DNA of 64,000 nucleotides from Corynebacterium sp. HS2168-gen11. GTDB lineage: Bacteria; Actinomycetota; Actinomycetes; Mycobacteriales; Mycobacteriaceae. The notes beneath the pieces were generated by a model. It was not told the origin of the DNA. It saw only the letters and a program-made list of their open reading frames with translations, and did no database searches. The position numbers were made by a program, and so were the translations under genes. Positions within the stretch are counted from its first letter, which is position 1. Each line of letters opens with the position of its first letter. Positions 25,558 through 34,268 of this stretch are shown here, piece by piece. The stretch is from contig NZ_JANUXR010000009.1 of assembly GCF_024834075.1 (NCBI RefSeq), positions 62,001 to 126,000 of the forward strand, written 5' to 3'.

Positions 25558-26175
25558 CGAGTACAACGGTTGTTTCGTCTGCTGTGAATATCGTGTTGGC
25601 ATGTGAACCACACGATGAAGATAATGATGCGTTGGAAATCCACGTTCAATCTCACACGGATACGCCAACCCAAACGGCGCCGCATACGTAGCTTCTGCCC
25701 AGCGTGTGAGATGTTTGGTCGCAACACTTGCCGGGAACACAAATAAGCGCTTTGCATCCGGGCTAAAAAATCGCACCGGTTGATGAAACTTCACTTCAAA
25801 ATGTTGCAACAAAACCGTAGCCGTACGCGGATGCGCTAACCACGAGGCAGGCAAAGCGCCTCGCATATCCACTTCCACACCTGGACCTTCATGCGGCAAT
25901 GTCACACTTGCTGGTCGAGTACGTAGCACAAGACCATCGGCATCACGCGCAGCAGCAAGCATACTTGTAGCAACACCATCCCAGATCTCTCGAATTGATA
26001 CTCCCAAATGCATCAATGCATCACAGCTGAGTATTTCACCACGCGCCGTAAACCCCACCTCGAGATGCGAACTTAACGCAAGCGTCGCCGGCATATGTGC
26101 TCCGGTGCTACATTCACCAAAGCAATGCCTTCTTGCACGCAACACCACTGCAAGACTCGTGTTCCCGATAACCAC
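25555..26175 (-). CDS. Conserved-looking protein of unknown function
   Basis: 206 residues, GTG start with AAGGGGG 7 nt upstream. Segments with a folded look include GEILSCDALMHLGVSIREIWDG, GVEVDMRGALPASWLAHPRTATVLLQHFE and FFSPDAKRLFVFPASV. There are no membrane segments and no motif I can name. It ends 10 nt before the relS GTG on the same strand. I recall an uncharacterised protein at the same place in related species, but do not assign a function. Confidence 0.6.
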   Translation of the reverse strand: MVIGNTSLAVVLRARRHCFGECSTGAHMPATLALSSHLEVGFTARGEILSCDALMHLGVSIREIWDGVATSMLAAARDADGLVLRTRPASVTLPHEGPGVEVDMRGALPASWLAHPRTATVLLQHFEVKFHQPVRFFSPDAKRLFVFPASVATKHLTRWAEATYAAPFGLAYPCEIERGFPTHHYLHRVVHMPTRYSQQTKQPLYS

Positions 26176-26306
26176 CGCAAATCCCCCTTACACCTTAAAA
26201 CTTCCATTGGTGTATTAGACGCTTACATTGCACAAACGGTTCCCGTGGGGGAATAACGGGGGTAAACACGATGCTTGACGACGCCTATCAGCTCCACAAT
26301 TTCCTG

Positions 26307-26348
26307 GCCAGACACAACGAGCCAGACACAACGAGCCAGACACAACGA
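26307..26348. repeat. Three perfect 14-bp direct repeats
   Basis: gccagacacaacga occurs three times head to tail at 26307-26320, 26321-26334 and 26335-26348, in the gap between two minus-strand genes. It lies upstream of the 25555-26175 gene. Confidence 0.8.
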
Positions 26349-26423
26349 TCGAGAATGAAAAGCAACCGAGTTCCCGCGCCGGGGCTGGACACAAACTCGC
26401 CTACAATACTCCAAGGAGAAGCG

Positions 26424-27779
26424 TTAAAAAGGCGGCTGTTCGTCGGCGGCTTGTAGACCAAGTGCCTGATAAAGATCTTCGCGTGACCAAAACGTAATAT
26501 CTTGACCCTTCTCTTTGAGTTCTTCGGCGCGTTTTTGCTTGGTAGTCACAGAATCCCACGGCCCAATGATGATGAGCGTTGTCTTTTTCGTGACATTTTT
26601 TGCAATCGTGCCACCAAGATCAGCAATTTTTTGCCAAAGATCAACTTTGTCATAAGGATCAAAATCGCCAGTCATCACCACCACTTTCCCAAATAATGCA
26701 TTGGTGGGATCAGCTTGTTCATTCGGACTTGGGAGCTGAGTTGGCTCGTTGCTCCATTTCCGGAAGCGTCGCTGCGGCTGCGTCTGTGTCGTTGTTGCAC
26801 CAGCCGTTGTTGTTATATCAGCGGGTGCAGCATTCGAGAGCACTGCCGCCGTGCTTGTCGTAGGAGTTAAGTTCTGCTGAAATGCTTGCGTCGCAGTATG
26901 CGAAGGCGGCAACGCCGTAACTGGAAAGACTGAAGCGTCACTGAGCGTGCCAAGAGAAAACCCAAGTGCGTGAAATACTTGTTCAATATTGCCGACTGCA
27001 TGAATGCGTTGGGCAAGCTTGACTAAAATAAGCGCGCTTGCGTTTGCATCGTCTTGCGCATGATGATGATGTTCTAATGGGACATCTAAAAACTCGGCCA
27101 TGTTATTGAGGCGATGCGATGAAACTGGGAGTTTTGCTGCTCGCGATGCGGCCAGAGAACATGCGAAACGCCATCGCGGGGTGGGGATGTTCGCTGCTAC
27201 ACAGGCATCTCGAAAGGCTGTCATATCGAATTGTGCATTATGCGCCACAACAGTATCGTTGCCGACCCATGCTTGCACTTCGGTTAAGACTTCAACAAAA
27301 GTTGGGGCATCAGCAACCGTTGCTTCTGTGATGCCATGAAAGTTTTTATTGAACTCATCAAAGCCAGGAATTGGTGGTTGGCACAACCAGGATTGCTGCG
27401 CCACAACTTCGCCATCGCGTATTCTGCTGACACCAATTTGGCAAATAGAGCCCCATTGTTCATTCGCAGTTTCAACGTCGATACCAACGCAATGAAGCCC
27501 TGGTACAGCTGCTATTGGCGTGCCGTGAAAACGCGCATCTAAAGCGGCAACGCATTGCTCGAATAGTGTGATGCTCGTTGGTGGGAATTGTAAGATTTCG
27601 CCACTAATTTCGATTTTGCCGCCCAAATACGCAGTTGGGGTTGTCCGCACAACCGGTGCTGCATATGCAATGGTATGCGGTTGCGCGCCCAATGATTGTT
27701 GCAGCAGGGAAGGGATAATGTGAATCCTATGGCTTGCAAGCTCAATTTGGCCGCCGTGAATGGCAAAAGTTGTGGTCAC
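26424..27779 (-). CDS. DEDDh 3'-5' exonuclease with BRCT domain
   Basis: 451 residues, GTG start with GGGAGAG about 5 nt upstream. An N-terminal ~100-residue domain of unknown fold is followed by the exonuclease core (about 100-265): GIDVETANEQWGSICQIGV (Asp-Glu of Exo I), VVAHNAQFDMTAFRDAC (Exo II Asp) and HHHHAQDDANASALI (Exo III His and Asp). This is the DnaQ/epsilon superfamily. After a Thr/Ala/Gln linker comes a BRCT domain (about 365-445: LFGKVVVMTGDF, DLGGTIAKNVTKKTTLIIIG, FWSREDLYQAL). Such exonuclease-BRCT proteins are common in Actinobacteria; a repair or replication-editing role is likely but not proven. Confidence 0.85.
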   Translation of the reverse strand: MTTTFAIHGGQIELASHRIHIIPSLLQQSLGAQPHTIAYAAPVVRTTPTAYLGGKIEISGEILQFPPTSITLFEQCVAALDARFHGTPIAAVPGLHCVGIDVETANEQWGSICQIGVSRIRDGEVVAQQSWLCQPPIPGFDEFNKNFHGITEATVADAPTFVEVLTEVQAWVGNDTVVAHNAQFDMTAFRDACVAANIPTPRWRFACSLAASRAAKLPVSSHRLNNMAEFLDVPLEHHHHAQDDANASALILVKLAQRIHAVGNIEQVFHALGFSLGTLSDASVFPVTALPPSHTATQAFQQNLTPTTSTAAVLSNAAPADITTTAGATTTQTQPQRRFRKWSNEPTQLPSPNEQADPTNALFGKVVVMTGDFDPYDKVDLWQKIADLGGTIAKNVTKKTTLIIIGPWDSVTTKQKRAEELKEKGQDITFWSREDLYQALGLQAADEQPPF

Positions 27780-27809
27780 GAAGCTCTCCCAAAACGTATT
27801 TGAAGTTCC

Positions 27810-30059
27810 CTACGCTACACCGAAATTGGCACAGGCGTAATCATCATGCGGTTGCACAGTTATCTGCGCTGGCTGCTGTGAAGATGATTCAAGCGGATCA
27901 ATCTCACGTGGGAGTTTCTGCCTGAAAATCATAATCGAGCGTGCCGAAACCGTCACGGTACCACCAGCTGAAAGGTGCTTCTCATCTACTGGATAACCAG
28001 TCGATTCGCTGGTATCTACGATCAACTTCCAACTCGTTCCAAATGTTTCGTCCGGCAAGGTGAATTCGATGTCGTCGTAATGCGCGTTGAACATCATTAA
28101 GAAGGAATCGTCTTCGACCTTTTGGCCGCGACGATCAGGTTCCTTAATAGAGTTGCCGTTGAGATACACCATTAAGGACTTGCCGAAGGCAAACTCCCAG
28201 TCACATTGCGTCATCAACTTGCCACTTGGCACCAGCCATGCAATATCGCGGTTTGGAGCATCTTCGCCAAGCGGCCCGCCAGCTAAGAAGCAGCGACGAC
28301 GAAATACTGGGTGATTCCTGCGGATACGAATCAGCCGTTTGGTAAATTCAAGCAGCTCTCGATTCGTTTGTGTAAGATCCCAGTCCATCCATGCAAGTTC
28401 GTTATCTTGGCAATATACGTTGTTATTACCATGTTGCGTACGCGCGATTTCATCACCATGCGCAATCATCGGCGTACCTTGGCTTAACAGCAAGGTGGTT
28501 AAGAAATTACGACGTTGCTGGGCGCGTAACTGGTTAATCTCAGGATCATCGGTTGGGCCTTCAACACCGCAGTTCCACGAACGGTTATGCGATTCGCCGT
28601 CGCGATTATCTTCGCCATTGGCACTGTTGTGCTTTTCGTTATAGCTGACTAGATCGTGCAGCGTGAAGCCATCATGGGCGGTGACAAAGTTAATCGACGC
28701 TGAAGGCCGGCGACCGTTATGCGCGTAGAGATCCGATGAACCTGTTAAACGCGATGCGAATTCACCCAATGTTTTAGGCTCGCCGCGCCAGAAATCACGC
28801 ACGGTATCGCGGTATTTACCATTCCATTCGGTCCATAACGATGGGAAGTTACCAACTTGATAGCCACCTTCGCCAACATCCCATGGCTCGGCAATAAGTT
28901 TCACTCGAGACACAACTGGATCTTGCTGGACTAAATCGAAGAAGGTTGCGAGCTTGTCGACGTCGTGAAGCTCGCGTGCAAGCGTCGAAGCGAGATCAAA
29001 GCGGAATCCATCGACATGCATTTCGGTGACCCAATAGCGCAGCGAGTCCATAATGAGCTGCAGTGGGTGAGGGTCGCGCACATTTAAAGAATTGCCGGTA
29101 CCGGTGTAATCCATATAATGTGCCTTGTCATGATCGACAAGGCGGTAATATGCCTCGTTATCGATGCCACGGAATGCAATGGTTGGGCCGAGGTGATTGC
29201 CTTCCGCCGTGTGGTTATAGACGACGTCAAGAATAACCTCAATATCAGCTTCGTGGAAGGCACGAACCATGCCTTTGAATTCGCTCACGGCTGCGCCTGG
29301 TTGTTTGGCGGCAGCATAATCTTTTTGAGGTGCAAAAAAGCCGAACGTGTTATAGCCCCAATAGTTGCGCAGGCCGAGATCGCGCAAACGATCATCTTGC
29401 AGGAACTGGTGTACTGGCATTAATTCGATTGCGGTAACACCAAGTTCTTTTAAGTACTTGATAATGACCGGGTGGGCCAGACCTGCATAGGTGCCGCGGA
29501 GTTCTTCAGGGATATCCGGATGCGTCATGGTCATGCCTTTGACATGCGCTTCGTAGATCACAGTGTCCTGGTAGCTGGTACGCGGCGAACGATCTGAACC
29601 CCAGTCGAAGAATGGATTGACCACGACAGAGGTCATGGTATGACCTAAAGAATCTTCCGTATTTCGCGTGTGCATGTCATACGGCTTGGTGATGTCGTAG
29701 CTAAAAAGCGATGGGTGGCCGTCAAACTCGCCATCAAATGCCCGCGCATATGGATCGACTAGTAATTTGTTGGGATCGCAGCGCTTACCGTTGGCAGGAT
29801 CATATGGGCCGTGAACGCGGTAACCGTAGCGTTGCCCAGGCAAAATACCTGGCAGGTAACAGTGCCACGTTTGTGCGTCTACTTCTTCGAGCGGGATGCG
29901 TTCTTCGTTGCCATCGGCATCGATGAGGCAGAGTTCCACTTTTTCGGCGACGTCAGAAAAAATAGCAAAATTGGTACCAGCGCCGTCATAGGTAGAGCCG
30001 AGCGGATATGCATCGCCAGGCCAGATTTTACGAGTCGTCGAAGGTGTGAAAACAGTCAT
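27810..30059 (-). CDS. glgX: Glycogen debranching enzyme
   Basis: 749 residues. It removes short branches left after phosphorylase action on glycogen. N-terminal CBM48-like domain (PLGSTYDGAGTNFAIFSD), then the GH13 barrel: DVVYNHTAEGNHLGP, DGFRFDLASTLARELHD with the nucleophile Asp, LIAEPWDVGEGGYQVGNFP with the acid/base Glu, and FVTAHDGFTLHDLVSYN. The length and the NYWGYNTFGFFAP segment are those of GlgX rather than pullulanase. A TAGAAT hexamer lies 8 nt upstream of the ATG. The TetR gene upstream on the same strand ends 11 nt before it and could regulate it. Confidence 0.93.
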   Translation of the reverse strand: MTVFTPSTTRKIWPGDAYPLGSTYDGAGTNFAIFSDVAEKVELCLIDADGNEERIPLEEVDAQTWHCYLPGILPGQRYGYRVHGPYDPANGKRCDPNKLLVDPYARAFDGEFDGHPSLFSYDITKPYDMHTRNTEDSLGHTMTSVVVNPFFDWGSDRSPRTSYQDTVIYEAHVKGMTMTHPDIPEELRGTYAGLAHPVIIKYLKELGVTAIELMPVHQFLQDDRLRDLGLRNYWGYNTFGFFAPQKDYAAAKQPGAAVSEFKGMVRAFHEADIEVILDVVYNHTAEGNHLGPTIAFRGIDNEAYYRLVDHDKAHYMDYTGTGNSLNVRDPHPLQLIMDSLRYWVTEMHVDGFRFDLASTLARELHDVDKLATFFDLVQQDPVVSRVKLIAEPWDVGEGGYQVGNFPSLWTEWNGKYRDTVRDFWRGEPKTLGEFASRLTGSSDLYAHNGRRPSASINFVTAHDGFTLHDLVSYNEKHNSANGEDNRDGESHNRSWNCGVEGPTDDPEINQLRAQQRRNFLTTLLLSQGTPMIAHGDEIARTQHGNNNVYCQDNELAWMDWDLTQTNRELLEFTKRLIRIRRNHPVFRRRCFLAGGPLGEDAPNRDIAWLVPSGKLMTQCDWEFAFGKSLMVYLNGNSIKEPDRRGQKVEDDSFLMMFNAHYDDIEFTLPDETFGTSWKLIVDTSESTGYPVDEKHLSAGGTVTVSARSIMIFRQKLPREIDPLESSSQQPAQITVQPHDDYACANFGVA

Positions 30060-30067
30060 GATGACCT

Positions 30068-30073
30068 ATTCTA
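30068..30073 (-). promoter_or_regulatory. -10 hexamer TAGAAT of glgX, leaderless-like
   Basis: TAGAAT, then 8 nt (aggtcatc), then ATG on the minus strand. It overlaps the last bases of the TetR gene, so glgX can be transcribed on its own. Confidence 0.5.
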
Positions 30074-30583
30074 GCCTGATATGTGTTGAATGCCGGTAGT
30101 TAAAAGGTCAAGGCCCCGATCGAAGGTGTCGTCGGAAACAGATCCAAAGACGTCTGCATGAAGCTGGTATTCGAGTTGATCGTAGACCGTTACTCCCACA
30201 ATAAAATGCAACGCAGTGGTGGCTGCATCGTGGCGTAGTGCGGGGGCCAAATCGGCGCCAAGTACTCGTATAATATCTTCGCGAAGGCTTGTCGATAACA
30301 ATGCAGCTGAGAGTAATTCGGCACCATCGCGATATAGAAGCAAACTTCGACGTAAGTGCCGGCACGCGCATGCGAAATCTGTATGATTTGCGGTTAAAAA
30401 TTTTTCCAGCATACCGCGAGCGGTTGCTTCAATAAGTACTTGTTTATTCTTAAAGTGCCAATAGATTGCAGCTGGCGCAACTTCAAGATGATTCGATAAG
30501 CGACGCATGGTCATATCTGCGAGACCGAAAACATCGAGAAGTTCGAGGCTGGCTTTAACGATGGTGTCCTTACTCAATTGCAC
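30071..30583 (-). CDS. TetR-family transcriptional regulator
   Basis: 170 residues. The N-terminal helix-turn-helix is clear: KASLELLDVFGLADMTMRRLSNHLEVAPAAIYWHFKNKQVLIE. The C-terminal ligand-binding part is all-helical with a final FDRGLDLLTTGIQ, as in the TetR_C (tetracycline repressor-like) branch. GTG start, with TAGAAT 7 nt upstream. It is next to glgX on the same strand; a role in glycogen control is an inference from position only. Confidence 0.88.
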   Translation of the reverse strand: MQLSKDTIVKASLELLDVFGLADMTMRRLSNHLEVAPAAIYWHFKNKQVLIEATARGMLEKFLTANHTDFACACRHLRRSLLLYRDGAELLSAALLSTSLREDIIRVLGADLAPALRHDAATTALHFIVGVTVYDQLEYQLHADVFGSVSDDTFDRGLDLLTTGIQHISG

Positions 30584-30590
30584 ATGTTTT

Positions 30591-30596
30591 ATTCTA
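30591..30596 (-). promoter_or_regulatory. -10 hexamer TAGAAT of the TetR gene, leaderless
   Basis: TAGAAT plus aaaacat (7 nt) plus GTG. The flanking cgtagaat is the same as at relS. Confidence 0.5.
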
Positions 30597-30772
30597 CGAC
30601 AGGAATACCGCGTGCGTGTGGGTAATTTGGAAGTCGGAAAGTAGCTGCGTGATCTTCGGTGCTCACTGGTAAGTTGCTGGGAAAAGGCTGTGAAGCGTTG
30701 TATTTGTTTGTTGAGGTGTTAAGCTTGAATTTAATTTGCGAAAGACAATGTTTTAATAAGGAGCCATATTTC

Positions 30773-31453
30773 ATGAATGTTCTGTCCCGTACCACCGCTT
30801 TGAAAAAGACCGCGGTCGCTATTGTGGCAGCAAGTGCTCTGGTGTTAGCTGCGTGTGGCTCTGAAGCTGAAACTGCTGCAACTTCTGGTGCGCCTTCTGC
30901 TGCACTAAAGGCCACCACTGTGGAGAAAACCACTGCTGCGATGACCAAAGAAACGACGACCACTGAAGCTCCAAGCAGTGAGGTCACGAAGTCTTCTATT
31001 CCAGAAGCAACTCCTGAGCAACCGGCTCCAGCGCCTGAACCAGCTCCTGAAACCTTGCCGCCACTGCCAGAGATCGTGGTTACTCCACAAGCACCTGTCC
31101 AAGGTGGTCAGCCAGCTTCACCAGAAGATACAGCAGCAATTTCGAACTTGGTGATGGGGCTGAACAATGCACAAACCTTGCGTGCATATATGCGATATGT
31201 TCCAGATAATGCTTGTTCGAAGGCATTGGCTGAAGTTGATGTTTCAGGTTTAGATTACAACCAGATTCCAGATATTCCTTTGGATGCAAACCCAGAGTTT
31301 GCAAAAGCAAAGAACTTGATTGTTGGTGTTGGTGACGTTGTTGTCGATGGCGAAACTGCCAGCGCAAATGTGACCACCAACGTTGATGGTAAGCAAGAAG
31401 TCGCAGTGCAGCGCTTCGCTCGTGAAAACGGTCGTTGGTTGTTCTGTAACTAA
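30773..31453 (+). CDS. Mtb12-family-like lipoprotein
   Basis: 226 residues, ATG with AAGGAG 9 nt upstream. The signal peptide ends in a lipobox (VLAACG, Cys about 26). A long low-complexity region (about 30-110) is rich in Thr/Glu/Lys and then Pro/Ala/Glu. The C-terminal ~110 residues (from DTAAISNLVMGLNN) end with a strand pair ANVTTNVDGKQEVAVQRF and ENGRWLFCN, similar in form to the Mtb12 C-terminal domain. Two Cys (NACSKAL and the terminal FCN) may pair. It is anchored outside the membrane; role unknown. It is followed by a very strong terminator. Confidence 0.72.
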   Translation: MNVLSRTTALKKTAVAIVAASALVLAACGSEAETAATSGAPSAALKATTVEKTTAAMTKETTTTEAPSSEVTKSSIPEATPEQPAPAPEPAPETLPPLPEIVVTPQAPVQGGQPASPEDTAAISNLVMGLNNAQTLRAYMRYVPDNACSKALAEVDVSGLDYNQIPDIPLDANPEFAKAKNLIVGVGDVVVDGETASANVTTNVDGKQEVAVQRFARENGRWLFCN

Positions 31454-31830
31454 TGATCTTGTTTGATACAAGCAGCGATACAGCATTTGTGTAATTTGAG
31501 AAGCCTTCTCGCAAGCGCGCGAGAAGGCTTCTCAAATCTGTTTGTTCCTAGCTTGATCAGCTGATTGAGAGCCTCGATGCTCCGCAATAGGTTGAGGGCA
31601 GAGGATAAGCAGGTGCTTGTGGAGCATGTGCTCTTGAATGCAGCATACGCAGGGGTGCATAACCAGCAAGGCGCATGAACGCTTGCAAACGCTGATAGCA
31701 GCGTATATTGCTTTACGACGTAGTGCTTTGTGCGTTGGTGCCGATGTATGGAAAGTTTTGTAACAGGCACATAGGCGGATGCGGTGGCAGAATTTACTTA
31801 AGAATATTTTGGTGGCAAAGGGATATAAGG
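31454..31830. other. Intergenic region
   Basis: 377 nt. Apart from the terminator at its left end I see no gene. An open frame reaching into the next gene from 31708 is not supported, because the ribosome-binding site fits the ATG at 31831. Confidence 0.45.
31494..31535 (+). terminator. Perfect 18-bp terminator hairpin
   Basis: tttgagaagccttctcgc at 31494-31511 pairs perfectly with 31518-31535 around a 6-nt loop. It follows the lipoprotein gene. Confidence 0.85.
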
Positions 31831-32436
31831 ATGCTCAGACAATCACAACAAGTTCGCTATTGGGCACAAGCAGTTGTGGTGATCGTGAGTCTCTACAGCA
31901 TTGGGGGAGTGCTGTGGGGAATCTTGCGCCCTGGCTACCGTGTGCAACGTGTGAGCGCTGATCAAGTAGCTGTGGTGGGTGGCGAAAGTGTGGAGTTTGC
32001 TGGATTTGCAAGCTTTGTGCTGGCAACGACCATTTTGGCAACAGTGATAGTGCCGATGTTATTTCATTCTGAACGCGTGACGCATCCGAGACGGTTTATT
32101 GTGTGGCTTGCAGGGTGGAGCGTTATTGCAACGATTGTGTTTTTTATTATCGGTACGTGGATGACACCGCTGCGATCTGCTTCCGAAGAAGTTTTAGAGC
32201 AGGCTGCGCAAGGTGAAATTTTGACCTTATTACCAAGCTTGCATCCGCAGGTGGGGTATTTTGTTGTGCCAGGTTTAGCAGTGGTTTTGATGAGTATGGT
32301 TGCCTATTCTTTTGAGCGGCTGGCGGCAATGCAACCGGAGCAATCAGCAGTGCGATCGGAGCAACAGGTAGGGGAGAGTGCTGAGAGCGCTGAGGATATG
32401 CGTGCTACGAGTGGTGATGGAAGTAGCAGTGTCTGA
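31831..32436 (+). CDS. Four-helix membrane protein, DUF2567-like
   Basis: 201 residues, ATG preceded by AAAGGG with 8-nt spacing. Four membrane helices: near residues 10-32 (AVVVIVSLYSIGGVLWGIL), 58-78, 90-112 (VWLAGWSVIATIVFFIIG) and 140-162. The segment after helix 1 (ADQVAVVGGESVEFAGFASF) resembles the actinobacterial DUF2567 pattern. The last ~40 residues are polar and acidic (Glu/Ser-rich), likely cytoplasmic. Function unknown. Confidence 0.65.
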   Translation: MLRQSQQVRYWAQAVVVIVSLYSIGGVLWGILRPGYRVQRVSADQVAVVGGESVEFAGFASFVLATTILATVIVPMLFHSERVTHPRRFIVWLAGWSVIATIVFFIIGTWMTPLRSASEEVLEQAAQGEILTLLPSLHPQVGYFVVPGLAVVLMSMVAYSFERLAAMQPEQSAVRSEQQVGESAESAEDMRATSGDGSSSV

Positions 32437-32465
32437 GGATTGACAGAGACACAGATGATACAATT

Positions 32466-32940
32466 TTGTGCTTCGATACTATTGCCCAGTCTCGTGGGCA
32501 TGCAGTGGATGTGGCTACTGAATTACGTCATTTCATTCCACAATCTACTGAGACTATCGGCAATGATGTTTTACAACGCCACCGCGTATTAAGTCTTGGT
32601 GATGAGTTAGCGAAACAGTCGTTGCGGTATTTTGTTTTGTTGCTTGCCGAGCATTCTCCTGAGTCGCAAATATTACCAGCAAGCACGAGAGAACATGACG
32701 AAGGCTATGGGGGAGTTGCTTACGAGACCAACTTCTTCCTTCACCTGTTTCAGGACGAGCACGGCAGGGCCACATTTGTATCAGTGTTTGCAGTTGTTGC
32801 TTACCCTGTTCAATGTTGATCATGATTCTTCAGCGGATTTGTTTTTGCCAAGTGCTACGACATATATCGATACCGTGCAGCTTTCAAATGCTGCGTTGCG
32901 CGAGGTGTTGGAGAATATGAGAGACACCTATCAGATATAG
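32466..32940 (+). pseudogene. Decayed gene, frame broken
   Basis: Two overlapping frames both look like protein in part. Frame A (32466-32819) contains VATELRHFIPQSTETIG and KQSLRYFVLLLAEHSPES. Frame B takes over towards the end with LYQCLQLLLTLFNVDHD and SNAALREVLENMRDTYQI, ending at 32940. A single-frame gene is not possible; a shift somewhere between about 32690 and 32815 would join them. The family is not recognised (a regulator with a ligand-binding domain is one guess). Confidence 0.35.
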
Positions 32941-34268
32941 TTGCACAGAAATAGATGTAGTCTAAGAGTTTGATGGTGATTACGTGATTGCTGGCGTCGT
33001 GGAATTGGAAAAGGATATCGTCGTAAACATTTGCTTAACGCAGTGTCCGTAGGCGTGCAGCAGATGCTTTATCTACAGTAAACTCGATCAGTTTGAAAAT
33101 ATAGAACCAAGAAACGCCACAGATTCTCGATCTTGTCGCGCAACGGGGAGTATACGATCGGCCCTTTTCACAGTCAGATTACACACTGACTTTTATGTGA
33201 TCATGTCGACCAACAAATAGATCCCGGATGAGGAAGTTTGGGTAATGCAGCAACTCACGCTGTCGTTGACTCAAAGAATTTCGTAAATGCACAGAACTGC
33301 TCCCGAAATTTAGTATCTGATTTCTCAGTCCAACTAATGGAAAGCAGTTCTTGTTCGACTGGACTTTTTCTAAAATCTACAAAGATTATGACAGATATAC
33401 TCTGCAGACGGCGCACTTCATGTAAATTGTCAGAGTTTACTTCGATAAAGAAACCGTTAATATCGAGGGTGCCGGTTACATGAAGGAGGATGAGCAAGAT
33501 AATGGATATTCAACCTACTTCAACACAGTGCGCATGTGGCCTTTGCAGAGTTGTCTACTGCGGCACGCACCCCCTACCTGGCTGTCCTAGTCATTTAGTG
33601 CTCACTGAAGGGTTTCGTCTCTGACTGAGCGAAGGCTGAAAGACCTGTGTAAAGGATTCGTCATTTATTTGATCAAACAATCGGCCGGCAGCAAGTACCA
33701 TCTTAGAAAGCGTCGATAAAACCTTAAGTTAATCGCATCCTTAAAACCAATCTGATTGAATTCACCACAGGCATTAAAAAGGTTTTTACAGTTATATTAA
33801 AGATATTTAAACTTCGTAAAACAGGACGATTTCGAATGGCCATAATATTGGGAAGCTAAAAGTCTCTTCAAAAATACCTCATTGAGAAATGCATGATTGA
33901 ACAAGACCGACACAAGGTGGCTAGAGTCTCAAGTGTCACCGTTATCTAGCGGGTAGAGGCATGATGGGACCGTGACGACACAAGTGTTCACTCGAATATA
34001 CAGGGCACTTGGATTCTAGGCGGCAGCAATCTTCGGAGTTTTATTTTTCAGAGAAAAGAAAGAAGACGTGTAAGCGAGCCCAGGGAACTTTGTTGGGTGA
34101 CGCTGCTAAGATTTTGTGTGAGCAGTTCAACTCAAACTGTAATTACTTGAGCAATCGACCCGCCTCCATCATTTAGAGGTCGCAGATTTGGTGCATTCCT
34201 ATTTATGCTTGAATTACAGATGAGTGCGTTCAAGATAATAGCCGAACTATCAAGAAAGAGGCCAGAAT
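32941..34268. other. 1.3-kb gene-poor stretch before the type III operon
   Basis: No intact gene of convincing quality. It is AT-richer than its neighbours and full of stop codons in all frames. It holds a short cysteine-rich frame at 33490 and a minus-strand frame (33255-33497) with protein-like words but only a TTG start. It is probably debris from insertion and decay next to the restriction-modification island. Confidence 0.5.
33490..33624 (+). CDS. Short cysteine-rich open frame (doubtful)
   Basis: 44 codons from ATG 33490, or 40 from ATG 33502; AAGGAGG at 33483-33489 touches the first ATG and lies 12 nt before the second. The peptide contains six Cys: QCACGLCRVVYCGTHPLPGC, then a short tail. 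The spacing CxCxxC is metal-site-like, but no known metallothionein or bacteriocin is recognised. It may be chance within decayed DNA. Confidence 0.2.
   Translation: MSKIMDIQPTSTQCACGLCRVVYCGTHPLPGCPSHLVLTEGFRL

Noticed and set aside
25545..25757. Longer N terminus for the RelS-like protein
   Set aside because: It lies entirely over the neighbouring gene, is Arg-rich without family match, and a leaderless promoter places the start at 25544.
33255..33497. 80-residue minus-strand frame (GTLDINGFFIEVNSDN-like)
   Set aside because: Protein-like in part, but only a TTG start, no ribosome-binding site and no family; kept as possible debris.
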